Shown: positions 16,450-25,264 of the stretch, one piece after another
Numbering within the stretch: position 1 is the stretch's first letter
How the letters are laid out: each line of letters begins with the position of its first letter
Source of the DNA: UBA509 sp038729325
GTDB lineage: Archaea; Thermoplasmatota; Thermoplasmata; Thermoplasmatales; Thermoplasmataceae
Reading direction: 5' to 3'
DNA length: 28,191 nucleotides
NCBI GenBank assembly: GCA_038729325.1
Contig: JAVYSG010000010.1
Span: forward strand, 1-28,191
Position numbers and translations under genes: made by a program
Notes under the pieces: generated by a model
What the model was told of the DNA's origin: nothing
The model's input: the letters and a program-made list of their open reading frames with translations, nothing else
The model's database searches: none

Positions 16450-16461
16450 GCAAAAATTTTA
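16450..16461. promoter_or_regulatory. Shared AT-rich divergent promoter, dsrE-like / sfsA
   Basis: GCAAAAATTTTA is almost symmetrical. It lies about 28 nt from the DsrE-like ATG (16428) on the minus strand and about 30 nt from the TTG at 16486 on the plus strand, so one element may serve both genes. Confidence 0.4.
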
Positions 16462-16485
16462 TTGCTGACAGATTTAAGGATCAGA

Positions 16486-17196
16486 TTGAAACACACACCG
16501 ATTTTCACGGATCTTCCCGCAGGCACCGCTGTCCTTGATATTGCTTTCCCAATGGAGGAGGCAGTGGTAATTGAGAGGCCCAACAGGTTTCTTGTCATGG
16601 TGGAAAACAGAAACAAAGTGATCAGATGCCATCTGCACGATCCTGGCAGGCTGAAGGAACTCATATTTCCCGGGAACACTGTCCTCATAAGGGAGCAGGC
16701 AGGTGTCAAAACCCAATTTTCTGTGACAGCAGCCAGGTCCAGCAATGAGTGGGTGATCACGGACACAAGATTTCATCACCCCATTGCAAGGAGATTCCTT
16801 CCAGAGGATGTACAAAGAGAAGTCAGAGTCGAAAACCACAGAATCGACTTTGCTTACGGTGATACGTATCTTGAAGTGAAGGGCGGAACCCTTCTGGAAA
16901 ATGGCATTGCAGTATTTCCAGACGCCCCAACTTCAAGGGGACGCGATCATCTCAGGCTGTTGCAGCAACTCAGGTTGCGTGGACACAATGCGGAACTTCT
17001 TGTCCTTATATTCCGCAGGGATGCAAAAGTCTTCATGCCCAATTTCCGCACCGATCCGGATTTCTCCAGGGAATTCTACCGTTGTCTTGACGCCGGGGTA
17101 TCTGTCAGGGTTCTAAGATTCGGTTTTGACGGATCACGGGTCACTTACTTCGGCCGTATTCCTGTACTTGATAAGGATGGAATGAAAATTAACTGA
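16486..17196 (+). CDS. sfsA: SfsA family protein (sugar fermentation stimulation homologue)
   Basis: The SfsA family was named for an E. coli gene affecting maltose use; members bind nucleic acid and resemble PD-(D/E)XK nucleases. Seen here: an N-terminal OB-like part with ERPNRFLVMVEN and CHLHDPGRLKEL (48-59), then HRIDF (Asp122) and YLEVKGG (Glu131, Lys133) in nuclease-like order, and FPDAPTSRGRDHL, the usual family signature. The frame is open from TTG 16462. I prefer TTG 16486 (236 residues), which lies 5 nt after AAGGA and about 30 nt after the AT-rich promoter; ATG 16552 is a third choice. Position opposite the DsrE-like gene suggests a shared promoter. The molecular role in archaea is not known. 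Confidence 0.85.
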   Translation: MKHTPIFTDLPAGTAVLDIAFPMEEAVVIERPNRFLVMVENRNKVIRCHLHDPGRLKELIFPGNTVLIREQAGVKTQFSVTAARSSNEWVITDTRFHHPIARRFLPEDVQREVRVENHRIDFAYGDTYLEVKGGTLLENGIAVFPDAPTSRGRDHLRLLQQLRLRGHNAELLVLIFRRDAKVFMPNFRTDPDFSREFYRCLDAGVSVRVLRFGFDGSRVTYFGRIPVLDKDGMKIN

Positions 17197-17730
17197 TGAT
17201 GTTGCCGGTGGTGTGCTGCACATCCAACGTTTAATGAAGTGCGGTTGAAATTTTGCCCATTATGATGCCATAGTTAATCACATTAATTGGCAAAAGAAGC
17301 AGAATATCATACAGAATCGGAATGCTGCTGGACCCGTATAACCAGTAGTCTGTGCAAGAAATTAAAATTCTCATTGATCCATAATTCCTGCTGGGCCTGA
17401 AGATTCAATCTGATGGAAACAACAGTGGGATAAGAAACAGCCCATTCATGACATAAAATGTATTCTAACGTTACTTGCTGAACTTATTTGATCAGTCATT
17501 ATATTTCATTCTTTTCACTTGAAAGCCTGGAGGAATATTTTTCACCATCACCAGGAGAGAACACTAAGCTACACAGACGTATTCAAGAGTACCAGAATGA
17601 TTTTCACACATCATTTTGATGCTGTAAGAAAAAATATTATTGGACAATTAATATTTAACAATGTCCCGATAATGTTTATGTTTGGGGCTGGACAGATGAA
17701 TGCCAGATGAAACCGCTGGGATTAAGATAA
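17197..17730. other. Long gene-poor gap between sfsA and katG
   Basis: This 534-nt AT-rich stretch has no convincing gene, RNA or terminator hairpin. Short frames exist: 17519-17710 (63 codons from TTG), and an overlapping one reading SLESLEEYFSPSPGENTKLHRR that stops after about 46 codons. They look like remnants or chance. The gap may hold decayed DNA between the converging 3' ends of sfsA and katG. Confidence 0.4.
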
Positions 17731-19905
17731 TCACCTTACATCGAACCTGTCCAGGTCCATAACCTTCACCCAGGCAGATACAAAATCCTCCACGAATTTG
17801 CGCCTACCATCGCTGCTGGCATAAACCTCTGCAACGGCCCGAAGCTCGGAATGAGAAGCAAATATGAGATCCACCCTGCTGGCTGTCCACTTAATCATTC
17901 CTGTTTTTGCATCTTTCCCTGTGAAGAGTGTGTGAGTTTCATTCTTCGCCTCCCATCTTGTTGACATATCAAGCAGGTTCACAAAAAAGTCATTTGTAAG
18001 TGTACCCGGATGTTCGGTCAGAACACCAAGGCGTGAGTGCCCGTAGTTTGCATCAAGTGACCGCATCCCACCCACGAGAACGGTCATTTCCGGAATAGTA
18101 AGAGTGAGCAGATTAGCCCTGTCCACCAGATAGAATTCCTCCCTCCCATCCTCTGAAGAAGAGAAATTACGGAAACCGTCGAATTTTGGTTCCAGCACAG
18201 AGAAAGATAATTTATCTGTCTGTTTTTCAAGTGCATCCATTCTGCCCGGGGTAAATGGTACGTGAATTCTAACGCCGGCATCTGCAGCCGCTTTTTCTAT
18301 GGCTGCATTTCCTGCAAGCACGATAAGATCTGCAAATGATATTTTCCTTCCGCCAGTCAAAGTAGAATTGAATTCATCTCTGATACTTTCCAGTGCTTTC
18401 AGGTTTCTGCTGAGTCTCTCTGGTTCGTTGCATTTCCAGCTTCTCTGAGGTTCCAGTCTGATGCGGGCACCATTTGCGCCTCCTCTCTTGTCGCTGCCTC
18501 TAAAGGTGGATGCCGAAGACCATGCGGTGTACACAAGATCTCTGACAGAAAGATCGGAGTGCAGGATCTTCTGTTTCAGGCTGTTTATATCCTTCTTCGT
18601 GACAAGCTTGTGATCAACTTTCGGTATTGGATCCTGCCAGATCAGGTCTTCTTCAGGAACTTCCGGCCCCAGATACCGAGATTTTGGGCCCATGTCCCGG
18701 TGGGTAAGTTTGAACCAGGCCCTCGCAAATGCATCCGCAAACTCTTCCGGATTGGCCAGGAATCTTCTTGATATCTTCTCATAAGCCGGATCAAACCTGA
18801 GTGAGAGATCGGTTACAAGCATTGTTGGAGGGCGCTTCTTATTAGGATCAAACGGTTCGGGAATAACTTTCCCTTCCGTTCCGGTTTTTGCAACAAATTG
18901 GTATGCTCCCGCGGGACTTTTTTCAAGAACCCATTCGTATCCAAAGAGATTTTCAAAAAAATTGTTGCTCCATTTTGTCGGAGTAGCAGTCCATATCACT
19001 TCTGGACCTCCGCCAATTGTATCCGGTCCCTTACCTGACCTGAAAGAGCTTTTCCAGCCCAGCCCCTGTTCCTCTATAGGAGCGGCTTCCGGTTCAGGTC
19101 CAACGCTAGATGCTGGGCCCGCGCCATGAGTTTTGCCGAATGTGTGACCTCCCGCGATCAGTGCAACTGTCTCCTCGTCGTTCATGGCCATCCTTCCAAA
19201 GGTTTCCCTTATATCAATGGCGGCCATAACCGGATCCGGGTTTCCATTGGGTCCTTCTGGATTAACATAAATGAGACCCATCTGTACAGCAGCAAGAGGG
19301 TTCTCAAGATTCCGGTCTCCAGTATAGCGTTCATCAGCAAGCCATTTTTCTTCTCTTCCCCAGTAAACTGACAGATCAGGTTCGAATACATCTTCCCTGC
19401 CACCGCCGAAGCCAAAGGTCTTCAGACCCATATTCTCCAGAGCGACATTTCCGGCAAGAATCATAAGATCTCCCCAGGATAGTTTTCTGCCGTACTTCTG
19501 CTTGAGTGGCCAGAGGAGCCTTCTAGCCTTGTCCAGATTTATATTGTCCGGCCAGCTGTTAACAGGTGCAAAGCGCTGTTGCGCAGATCCGGCTCCGCCT
19601 CGACCGTCTGCTGTTCTGTATGTTCCGGCGGCATGCCATGCCATTCTTATGAACAACGGACCATAATTGCCAAAATCTGCTGGCCACCATTCCTGGGATG
19701 CCGTCATGATTCTGCCGAGATCCTTCTTGACAGCCTTGAGATCCAGTGTCTGAAACTCCTTCTTATAGTCAAAGTTCATGTTCATTGGGCTTGACTTGAG
19801 GGAATTCTGCCTGAGAACCCCAAGGTCCAGTCTTTGCGGCCACCAGTCTTTGATGCTTTTTGCTACACTTACACCATGACCAGTCGGACAATTTGTTTCA
19901 CTCAT
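17731..19905 (-). CDS. katG: Catalase-peroxidase KatG
   Basis: KatG is a bifunctional haem enzyme that destroys hydrogen peroxide. From ATG 19905 the product has 724 residues, the usual length for the two-domain family. The distal haem site RMAWHAAGT gives Arg87, Trp90 and His91; Tyr213 (LIYVNPEGPNG) and Met239 (GRMAMND) complete the Trp-Tyr-Met crosslink needed for catalase activity; His254 in GGHTFGKTHG is the proximal ligand. All key residues are intact. The frame reaches back to GTG 19953, but ATG 19905 has AGAGG 6 nt upstream and starts MSETNCPTGHG as in homologues. KatG is mainly bacterial, so ancient transfer is likely. Palindromes at the promoter suggest control by an oxidant-sensing repressor. 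Confidence 0.97.
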   Translation of the reverse strand: MSETNCPTGHGVSVAKSIKDWWPQRLDLGVLRQNSLKSSPMNMNFDYKKEFQTLDLKAVKKDLGRIMTASQEWWPADFGNYGPLFIRMAWHAAGTYRTADGRGGAGSAQQRFAPVNSWPDNINLDKARRLLWPLKQKYGRKLSWGDLMILAGNVALENMGLKTFGFGGGREDVFEPDLSVYWGREEKWLADERYTGDRNLENPLAAVQMGLIYVNPEGPNGNPDPVMAAIDIRETFGRMAMNDEETVALIAGGHTFGKTHGAGPASSVGPEPEAAPIEEQGLGWKSSFRSGKGPDTIGGGPEVIWTATPTKWSNNFFENLFGYEWVLEKSPAGAYQFVAKTGTEGKVIPEPFDPNKKRPPTMLVTDLSLRFDPAYEKISRRFLANPEEFADAFARAWFKLTHRDMGPKSRYLGPEVPEEDLIWQDPIPKVDHKLVTKKDINSLKQKILHSDLSVRDLVYTAWSSASTFRGSDKRGGANGARIRLEPQRSWKCNEPERLSRNLKALESIRDEFNSTLTGGRKISFADLIVLAGNAAIEKAAADAGVRIHVPFTPGRMDALEKQTDKLSFSVLEPKFDGFRNFSSSEDGREEFYLVDRANLLTLTIPEMTVLVGGMRSLDANYGHSRLGVLTEHPGTLTNDFFVNLLDMSTRWEAKNETHTLFTGKDAKTGMIKWTASRVDLIFASHSELRAVAEVYASSDGRRKFVEDFVSAWVKVMDLDRFDVR

Positions 19906-19920
19906 ATTAAAGCCTCTTTC

Positions 19921-19951
19921 AACTATCTTTGAATAGTTATTAATTAGTAAC
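19921..19951 (-). promoter_or_regulatory. Two palindromes in the katG leader: candidate operator
   Basis: Two adjacent inverted repeats overlap at their edges: AACTAT-N6-ATAGTT (19921-19938), and GTTATTAATTAGTAAC (19936-19951), symmetrical at 14 of 16 positions. They sit between the TATA-like element at 19961-19968 and the katG start, covering the predicted start site, where a bound repressor would block transcription. The cognate regulator is unknown. Confidence 0.45.
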
Positions 19952-19960
19952 ACATACTAT

Positions 19961-19968
19961 CTATTAAA
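19961..19968 (-). promoter_or_regulatory. TATA-like promoter of katG
   Basis: The minus strand reads TTTAATAG, predicting a start site near 19938 and a leader of about 33 nt. That fits the AGAGG ribosome binding site seen before ATG 19905. ATTAATAA within the palindrome is an alternative TATA. Confidence 0.35.
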
Positions 19969-20381
19969 CATTTGCTATCCGCCAGATGAGTTAGTTCTTG
20001 CAATGTAATTTATAATTTCAAAAGGCAAACTTCAGACAGGAACAGCTGATATCCAGCCATTATTGATTTGCCGGTGATCAGAGATTCTCATTGAATTGCC
20101 GAAATATATTTTTAGGGATTGAAGGAAAAATTGGTCAGGAGAAACAGCGGTTTCTTACAGGACTAAATCGCTGGATGATTTGCAAAGAACCTGCCTTATT
20201 TCAGCTTAATGGTGGGGATGACCCGTGCACATTGAACCGTGCACTGCATTTTGTTTCATGAAAACCATTTTATGCCACATTCTAATCCTCAAACCCGAAA
20301 GACGTTGAAATTTGTAAATGAATCAACAATCTCTGGATTTTTTGAATATGTGAAACATGTCATGGGGATGGTTGCTGCCAT
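19969..20381. other. Intergenic region between divergent katG and carA
   Basis: No gene is seen in these 413 nt. The region contains a directly repeated CCGTGCAC (20223-20230 and 20237-20244), each copy including the palindrome GTGCAC, spaced 14 nt start to start. A TATA-like TTTTTGAATATG (about 20338-20350) lies some 35 nt before carA, with GGGGATGG at 20364-20371 as a possible ribosome binding site. Confidence 0.4.
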
Positions 20382-21434
20382 ATGAAGCGGTATCTCGTCT
20401 TCCAGGACGGGACCGTTATTGAAGGAGAGGGATTCGGGCATGATGGTGACTCATACGGAGAGCTTGTTTTCACAACATCAATGACCGGTTACCTTGAATC
20501 CATAACCGACCCGTCATACCGGAACCAGATACTTGTATTTGCCAGCCCTACCATCGGAAACTACGACATATCAATGGGCTCTGAGGAGAGCGGGCAGGGG
20601 CAGGTTGCGGGAATAGTGACAAGAGATGCACATTCAGTGCTGAAATCTGATTCCAGCTGGGACCACTTCCAGAAATACCTTGAGGCTAAGGGCATTCCTG
20701 GAATTGATCTTGTTGATACAAGACAGCTGGTGCGCAAGATCAGGGAAATGGGAACCCTAAGGTGCCACATGAGCAATTCTCCTTCCACAGCAAGGAAATT
20801 TCCAGACCCAATGGACTCTGACCTTGTGTCACTGGTAACATGCCCAGCCCCGTACAGGGTACCGGGCAGGAGCAGCAACAACATACTCTTCGTCGACCTT
20901 GGAACAAAGAGAAGCCTGGTGAGGGAAATGTCCGGTGTTGGTAACCTGCTTGTTGTGCCATACAGTGCCGATCTGGAGAACATTGCTGGCTCATATGATG
21001 CAGTATTCCTGTCAAATGGACCCGGGGACCCGTCTCATCCCTCGCTTTCAGGTGTAGTTGATTTCATCCGCCATGCGGCTGAAAGAATGCCCGTCTATGG
21101 CGTCTGCCTGGGCCACCAGATCATTTCCATGGCATTCGGTGGCAGTACAGTCAAGATGAAGTTCGGACACAGGGGATCGAATCATGCTGTGGGAGATGGT
21201 ACACACGTAATGATAACGACACACAACCATGGATATGCAGTCGATGAGGCTTCGCTTGCCGGCACGCCACTGCAGGTTATCCAGAGGGACATAAACGACG
21301 GCACCGTTGAAATGGTCAGGCACAGGAATCTCCATGTTTTCTCGGTTCAGTACCATCCTGAAGCTTCTCCAGGCCCCCATGATGCAAGGGTGTTTTTCAG
21401 CAGCATACTGAAAGACATGGAGGCACTGCAATGA
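20382..21434 (+). CDS. carA: Carbamoyl-phosphate synthase small (glutaminase) subunit
   Basis: CarA splits glutamine and passes ammonia to CarB to make carbamoyl phosphate for pyrimidine and arginine synthesis. Of 350 residues, the first half is the CPSase small-chain domain (YLVFQDGTVIEGEGFG, TGYLESITDPSY) and the second a class I glutamine amidotransferase with nucleophile Cys242 in GVCLGHQ and the His-Glu pair in YHPEASPGP (His325, Glu327). All catalytic residues are present. ATG 20382 begins MKRYLVFQDG as in homologues. The stop overlaps the carB start by 4 nt (ATGA), so the two are translated together. Confidence 0.97.
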   Translation: MKRYLVFQDGTVIEGEGFGHDGDSYGELVFTTSMTGYLESITDPSYRNQILVFASPTIGNYDISMGSEESGQGQVAGIVTRDAHSVLKSDSSWDHFQKYLEAKGIPGIDLVDTRQLVRKIREMGTLRCHMSNSPSTARKFPDPMDSDLVSLVTCPAPYRVPGRSSNNILFVDLGTKRSLVREMSGVGNLLVVPYSADLENIAGSYDAVFLSNGPGDPSHPSLSGVVDFIRHAAERMPVYGVCLGHQIISMAFGGSTVKMKFGHRGSNHAVGDGTHVMITTHNHGYAVDEASLAGTPLQVIQRDINDGTVEMVRHRNLHVFSVQYHPEASPGPHDARVFFSSILKDMEALQ

Positions 21435-24400
21435 CCAGGGACATGAACATCAGGAAGGTGCTGGTCATTGGATCTGGCCCTGTGGTCATAGGGCAGGCTG
21501 CCGAATTCGATTATGCGGGGTCTCAGGCATGTCTTTCTCTCAGGGAGGAGGGTATCCAGGTTGTGCTTGTAAATTCAAACCCGGCAACCATACAGACAGA
21601 CCACGCTATTGCCGACCGCGTTTACATTGAACCACTCACTCCGGAAGCTGTGGAATCCATTGCCACAAGGGAGAATGTGGACTCAATACTTCCATCCATG
21701 GGAGGACAGACAGCACTTAACCTGGCTCTTTCCCTGAAGAAAAGGGGTTTTCTTGAGAGAACAGGCATCAGGATACTGGGAACATCCGCTGAATCCATTG
21801 AGATTGCGGAGGACCGAGAGAAATTCCATGAACTGATGATCAGCATCGGGGAACCTGTTGCTCCTTCTGCAAGGTTGAGGAGGATCAGTTATGAAACATC
21901 ACTCCAGTCCATAGATTTCTATCCCCTCATTGTGAGGACATCCTTCTCCCTTGGAGGATCTGGGGGGAGGATAATCAGGGACCGCCTGGAACTTGAAAAA
22001 CTCTGCGAGGATTATTTCAGCATATATCCTGATGAAACTCTGGAGCTTGAGAAATCGCTTGAAGGCCTGAAGGAGATAGAATATGAGGTTATACGGGACA
22101 ATGCCGGTAACTGCATCACAGTATGCAACATGGAGAACCTGGATCCCATGGGGGTTCACACCGGAGAGAGTATAGTGGTAACGCCATCGCAGACCCTGAG
22201 CGATATTCAGTATCACATGCTCAGGGATTCAGCCATAAAGGTCATCTCATCCCTTGAAATAAGGGGGGCCTGCAATATACAGTTTGCGCTTGATTCCAGC
22301 ACAGACAGGTACTATATTGTTGAGGTGAATCCTCGAACCTCCAGATCGTCTGCCCTGGCATCCAAGGCAAGTGGATATCCAATTGCCAGAACGTCCAGCA
22401 AGATTGCAGTTGGATATAACCTCCCTGAGATAAGAAATCCAATTACAAGAAATACATTCGCGGCGTATGAGCCTTCACTGGACTACATAACGGTGAAGAT
22501 ACCCCGATGGCCGTTTGACAAATTCGATGTGGATCGCAGAATCGGTGTCCAGATGAAATCCATAGGTGAGGTCATGGGAATCGGAAGGACCTTCGAGGAG
22601 GCACTCATGAAGGCAGTAGCTTCACTGGACACGCCGGAGTCAAGAAAACTCAGGCTTGGAATTGATGATGCAAAGCTATCCTCCCTCATCTCTGTTCCAT
22701 CCGACCTGAGGCTGTTTGCCATATTCGAGGCACTTTTCAGGAACTGGGAGGTACCGCATATCAGCAGGCTTAGCGGTTATCCTGAATATTTCATTGCAAA
22801 GATGGCAAACATAACAACGGCACTTGGAAAGATCAGCAGGGGAACAATACCTGAGGACATGGCAGCGCTGAAGCAGCTTGGCATTCCAGACAGTGTTCTA
22901 TCAGAATTCACAGGCAACAGGGAGACAGAGATAATAATGGAAAGGATAACCTCAAGGGTTCTTCCTGTGTTCAAGGCCATAGACACCTGCTCCGGGGAAT
23001 TCGAGACCCACACCCCATACCTTTATTCCACATATGACAGTGAGGATGAGAAATTCCAGGCTTCAGGAAACAGAGGCACGATTGTGGTTCTCGGCTCCGG
23101 CCCCAACCGGATCTCTCAGGGGCTGGAATTCGACTATGGTGCTGTTAAGGCTGTACTGGAGCTCAGAAGAATGGGCTACCGGACAGTAATGGTGAACAGC
23201 AATCCGGAAACCGTGTCAACTGATTTTGATATCTCTGATTCCCTTTATTTCGAACCACTTGACCTGGAGCATATCAGCAACGTTATCATGAGGGAGCAGC
23301 CCTGCAGGATAATTATACAGTTCTCCGGACAGACAGGACAGAATCTGGCTTCTGACCTTGAGAAGATTTTCGGCGCAAGCATTTTCATGGGAACAATGCC
23401 TGACAGCATAGGGCAGATTGAGGACAGAAAGAAGTTTGCCGAATCCCTCGAAGACATGGGAATGCTTCAGCCCGAGTTTGTCACGATTTCAAACATGCAG
23501 CAGGCCGTTGAAGCCATTGAAAGGGTCAGGCTCCCACTCATCGTAAGGAGCAGCTTCATAATAGGCGGAAGGGCTATGGACATTGTCAATGACAGAGGTG
23601 ACCTCTTCCACAGGATCTCCGATCTCCTGAACGAGCGCCCACAGTATCCCATACTGCTGAGCAGATACGTTGAAGATGCAACTGAGATAGATGTCGACTT
23701 TGTATCAGATGGCAGGAATTCTGTAATTGCAGGAATTTGCGTCCACATAGAGGAAGCGGGAACCCATTCCGGAGATGCAACTATGGTCATGGGACCTGGG
23801 ATTCCGTCCCGTGATATTGTATCAAAGATTTCATCAATTGTACAGAAATTCACAGAGAGGTTTTCCCTGAGAGGTTTCTCAAACCTTCAGCTTGCAGTGA
23901 AGGATGATAGAATATACATAATAGAGCTCAATGCCCGTGCTTCAAGGTCGCTTCCATTTGTCAGCAAAGCTACCGGAAGAGACTGGATCAGGACAGGGGT
24001 AACCGCCATGACCGGCCGCAGGATACGTGAGTCCCCGGGATATCCATCCTCATATTTCGTTAAGGTTCCTGCATTTCCATTCAACCGCTTCCTGGATCTT
24101 GATGCAGTACTCGGGCCCGAGATGAAATCCACCGGGGAGGGGATGAGTGCAGGAAAAACCATTGAGGAGGCCATGGAAAAGGCCCTGAAGCTCATGAGAA
24201 TAGACATTCCCCACGGGGGAAAGGTGCTGGTTTCTGTCAGCGACAGGGATAAGCATGCCCTGGTACCGGTAGCAAGATCACTGACAGAGAGGGGATTCTC
24301 TCTATATGCTACTCCTGGAACGCGGAAATATCTTGAGGAAAACAATGTTCATGCGAATATTGTATACAAGATTGAGGACCTCAGGAAACCGGGTATAGAC

Positions 24401-24607
24401 GAGTTCATATCCACCATGAAACCTGTGATTATAATCAACACCCCCAACATGAGGTCTGGTGCAATCAGGGACGGGAATGAGATAAGGAGAATGGCAATCC
24501 GGAGCAATATACCGCTCATAACCAACCTCAGACTTGCAGAAAGCCTTGTCAGGTCACTGGAAACCGGAACAAGGCCGGAATATCTGGAAATAGAAGAATA
24601 CTGGTGA
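21431..24607 (+). CDS. carB: Carbamoyl-phosphate synthase large subunit
   Basis: CarB makes carbamoyl phosphate from bicarbonate, ammonia and two ATP. The single 1058-residue chain is full length and not split as in some archaea. It has two homologous halves, each starting with a GSGP motif: GSGPVVIGQAAEFDYAG near residue 14 and GSGPNRISQGLEFDYGA near 556, each followed by an ATP-grasp domain. A C-terminal MGS-like allosteric domain (about 935-1058, from HGGKVLVSVSDRDK) is included. Both repeats carry the VNSNPxT motif. The start overlaps carA (ATGA) and the nth gene begins 7 nt after the stop, so carA-carB-nth is probably one transcript. Confidence 0.97.
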   Translation: MTRDMNIRKVLVIGSGPVVIGQAAEFDYAGSQACLSLREEGIQVVLVNSNPATIQTDHAIADRVYIEPLTPEAVESIATRENVDSILPSMGGQTALNLALSLKKRGFLERTGIRILGTSAESIEIAEDREKFHELMISIGEPVAPSARLRRISYETSLQSIDFYPLIVRTSFSLGGSGGRIIRDRLELEKLCEDYFSIYPDETLELEKSLEGLKEIEYEVIRDNAGNCITVCNMENLDPMGVHTGESIVVTPSQTLSDIQYHMLRDSAIKVISSLEIRGACNIQFALDSSTDRYYIVEVNPRTSRSSALASKASGYPIARTSSKIAVGYNLPEIRNPITRNTFAAYEPSLDYITVKIPRWPFDKFDVDRRIGVQMKSIGEVMGIGRTFEEALMKAVASLDTPESRKLRLGIDDAKLSSLISVPSDLRLFAIFEALFRNWEVPHISRLSGYPEYFIAKMANITTALGKISRGTIPEDMAALKQLGIPDSVLSEFTGNRETEIIMERITSRVLPVFKAIDTCSGEFETHTPYLYSTYDSEDEKFQASGNRGTIVVLGSGPNRISQGLEFDYGAVKAVLELRRMGYRTVMVNSNPETVSTDFDISDSLYFEPLDLEHISNVIMREQPCRIIIQFSGQTGQNLASDLEKIFGASIFMGTMPDSIGQIEDRKKFAESLEDMGMLQPEFVTISNMQQAVEAIERVRLPLIVRSSFIIGGRAMDIVNDRGDLFHRISDLLNERPQYPILLSRYVEDATEIDVDFVSDGRNSVIAGICVHIEEAGTHSGDATMVMGPGIPSRDIVSKISSIVQKFTERFSLRGFSNLQLAVKDDRIYIIELNARASRSLPFVSKATGRDWIRTGVTAMTGRRIRESPGYPSSYFVKVPAFPFNRFLDLDAVLGPEMKSTGEGMSAGKTIEEAMEKALKLMRIDIPHGGKVLVSVSDRDKHALVPVARSLTERGFSLYATPGTRKYLEENNVHANIVYKIEDLRKPGIDEFISTMKPVIIINTPNMRSGAIRDGNEIRRMAIRSNIPLITNLRLAESLVRSLETGTRPEYLEIEEYW

Positions 24608-24614
24608 TGGAAAG

Positions 24615-25262
24615 ATGAACCTGAGAGAATCAAGGGCAACCTTTAAGGAGGTGTATGCAGCCATAAGGAAACAGGCCCCTCCACATCATTTTGAATTCCA
24701 TGATCCTTTCTGGGTGCTTATCACCACAATAATGTCACACAGAACAAAAGATGAGGTCACTGACGCGGCAGCAAGGGGCCTCTTCCAGAAGTATCATGAT
24801 GCAGAAGGTCTGGCCGGGGCCAGCTACGAGGATGTCCTTGCCATAATATCAAGGGTAGGGTTCAGCAGGGTCAAGGCAGCCAGAGTCATTGAAGCTGCCA
24901 GGATAGTGGTAAATGATTTTCATGGTGTTATTCCCCCTTCGCTTGATGAACTCACCCGGATACCGGGTGTCGGAAGGAAAACTGCGAATGTCGTTCTTGC
25001 TGATGCCTTCGGAAAACCGGCAATTGCAGTTGACACCCATGTTTTCAGGATTGCTGCACGCATAGGATGGGCACAGGCCAGTACGCCTGAGGAAACTGAG
25101 AGGAGGCTCATGAAAATAGTCCCGGAAGACATGTGGGTCGGTTTCAACCCGGCTATGGTTGAATTCGGGAAAAAGATTTGCAGGCCCGTTGGTCCAAAGT
25201 GCAGTGAATGCCTGATCAACAGCATCTGCGAATACGGAAAGAAAAAATTAGGGAAAAAATAG
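24615..25262 (+). CDS. nth: Endonuclease III (DNA glycosylase/AP lyase)
   Basis: Nth removes oxidised pyrimidines and cuts at the abasic site. The 215 residues show the helix-hairpin-helix LTRIPGVGRKTANVVLAD with catalytic Lys122, Asp140 in VDTHVFRIAARIGW, and a 4Fe-4S cluster Cys189-x6-Cys196-x2-Cys199-x5-Cys205. The early motif reads MSHRTKDEVT, in the place of SAQATD of bacterial enzymes, a form I associate with archaeal relatives. Coupling to carB, with only 7 nt between and GGTGATGG upstream of the ATG, suggests co-transcription without functional reason. Its stop lies 2 nt from that of the converging reductase gene. Confidence 0.94.
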   Translation: MNLRESRATFKEVYAAIRKQAPPHHFEFHDPFWVLITTIMSHRTKDEVTDAAARGLFQKYHDAEGLAGASYEDVLAIISRVGFSRVKAARVIEAARIVVNDFHGVIPPSLDELTRIPGVGRKTANVVLADAFGKPAIAVDTHVFRIAARIGWAQASTPEETERRLMKIVPEDMWVGFNPAMVEFGKKICRPVGPKCSECLINSICEYGKKKLGKK

Positions 25263-25264
25263 GA

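Noticed and set aside
17519..17710. 63-codon frame from TTG as a gene
   Set aside because: It has no Shine-Dalgarno site or family resemblance and an equally long overlapping frame; likely chance in AT-rich DNA.
19906..19953. Longer KatG start at GTG 19953
   Set aside because: It would run through the palindromes and TATA-like sequence; ATG 19905 has AGAGG upstream and the family N-terminus.
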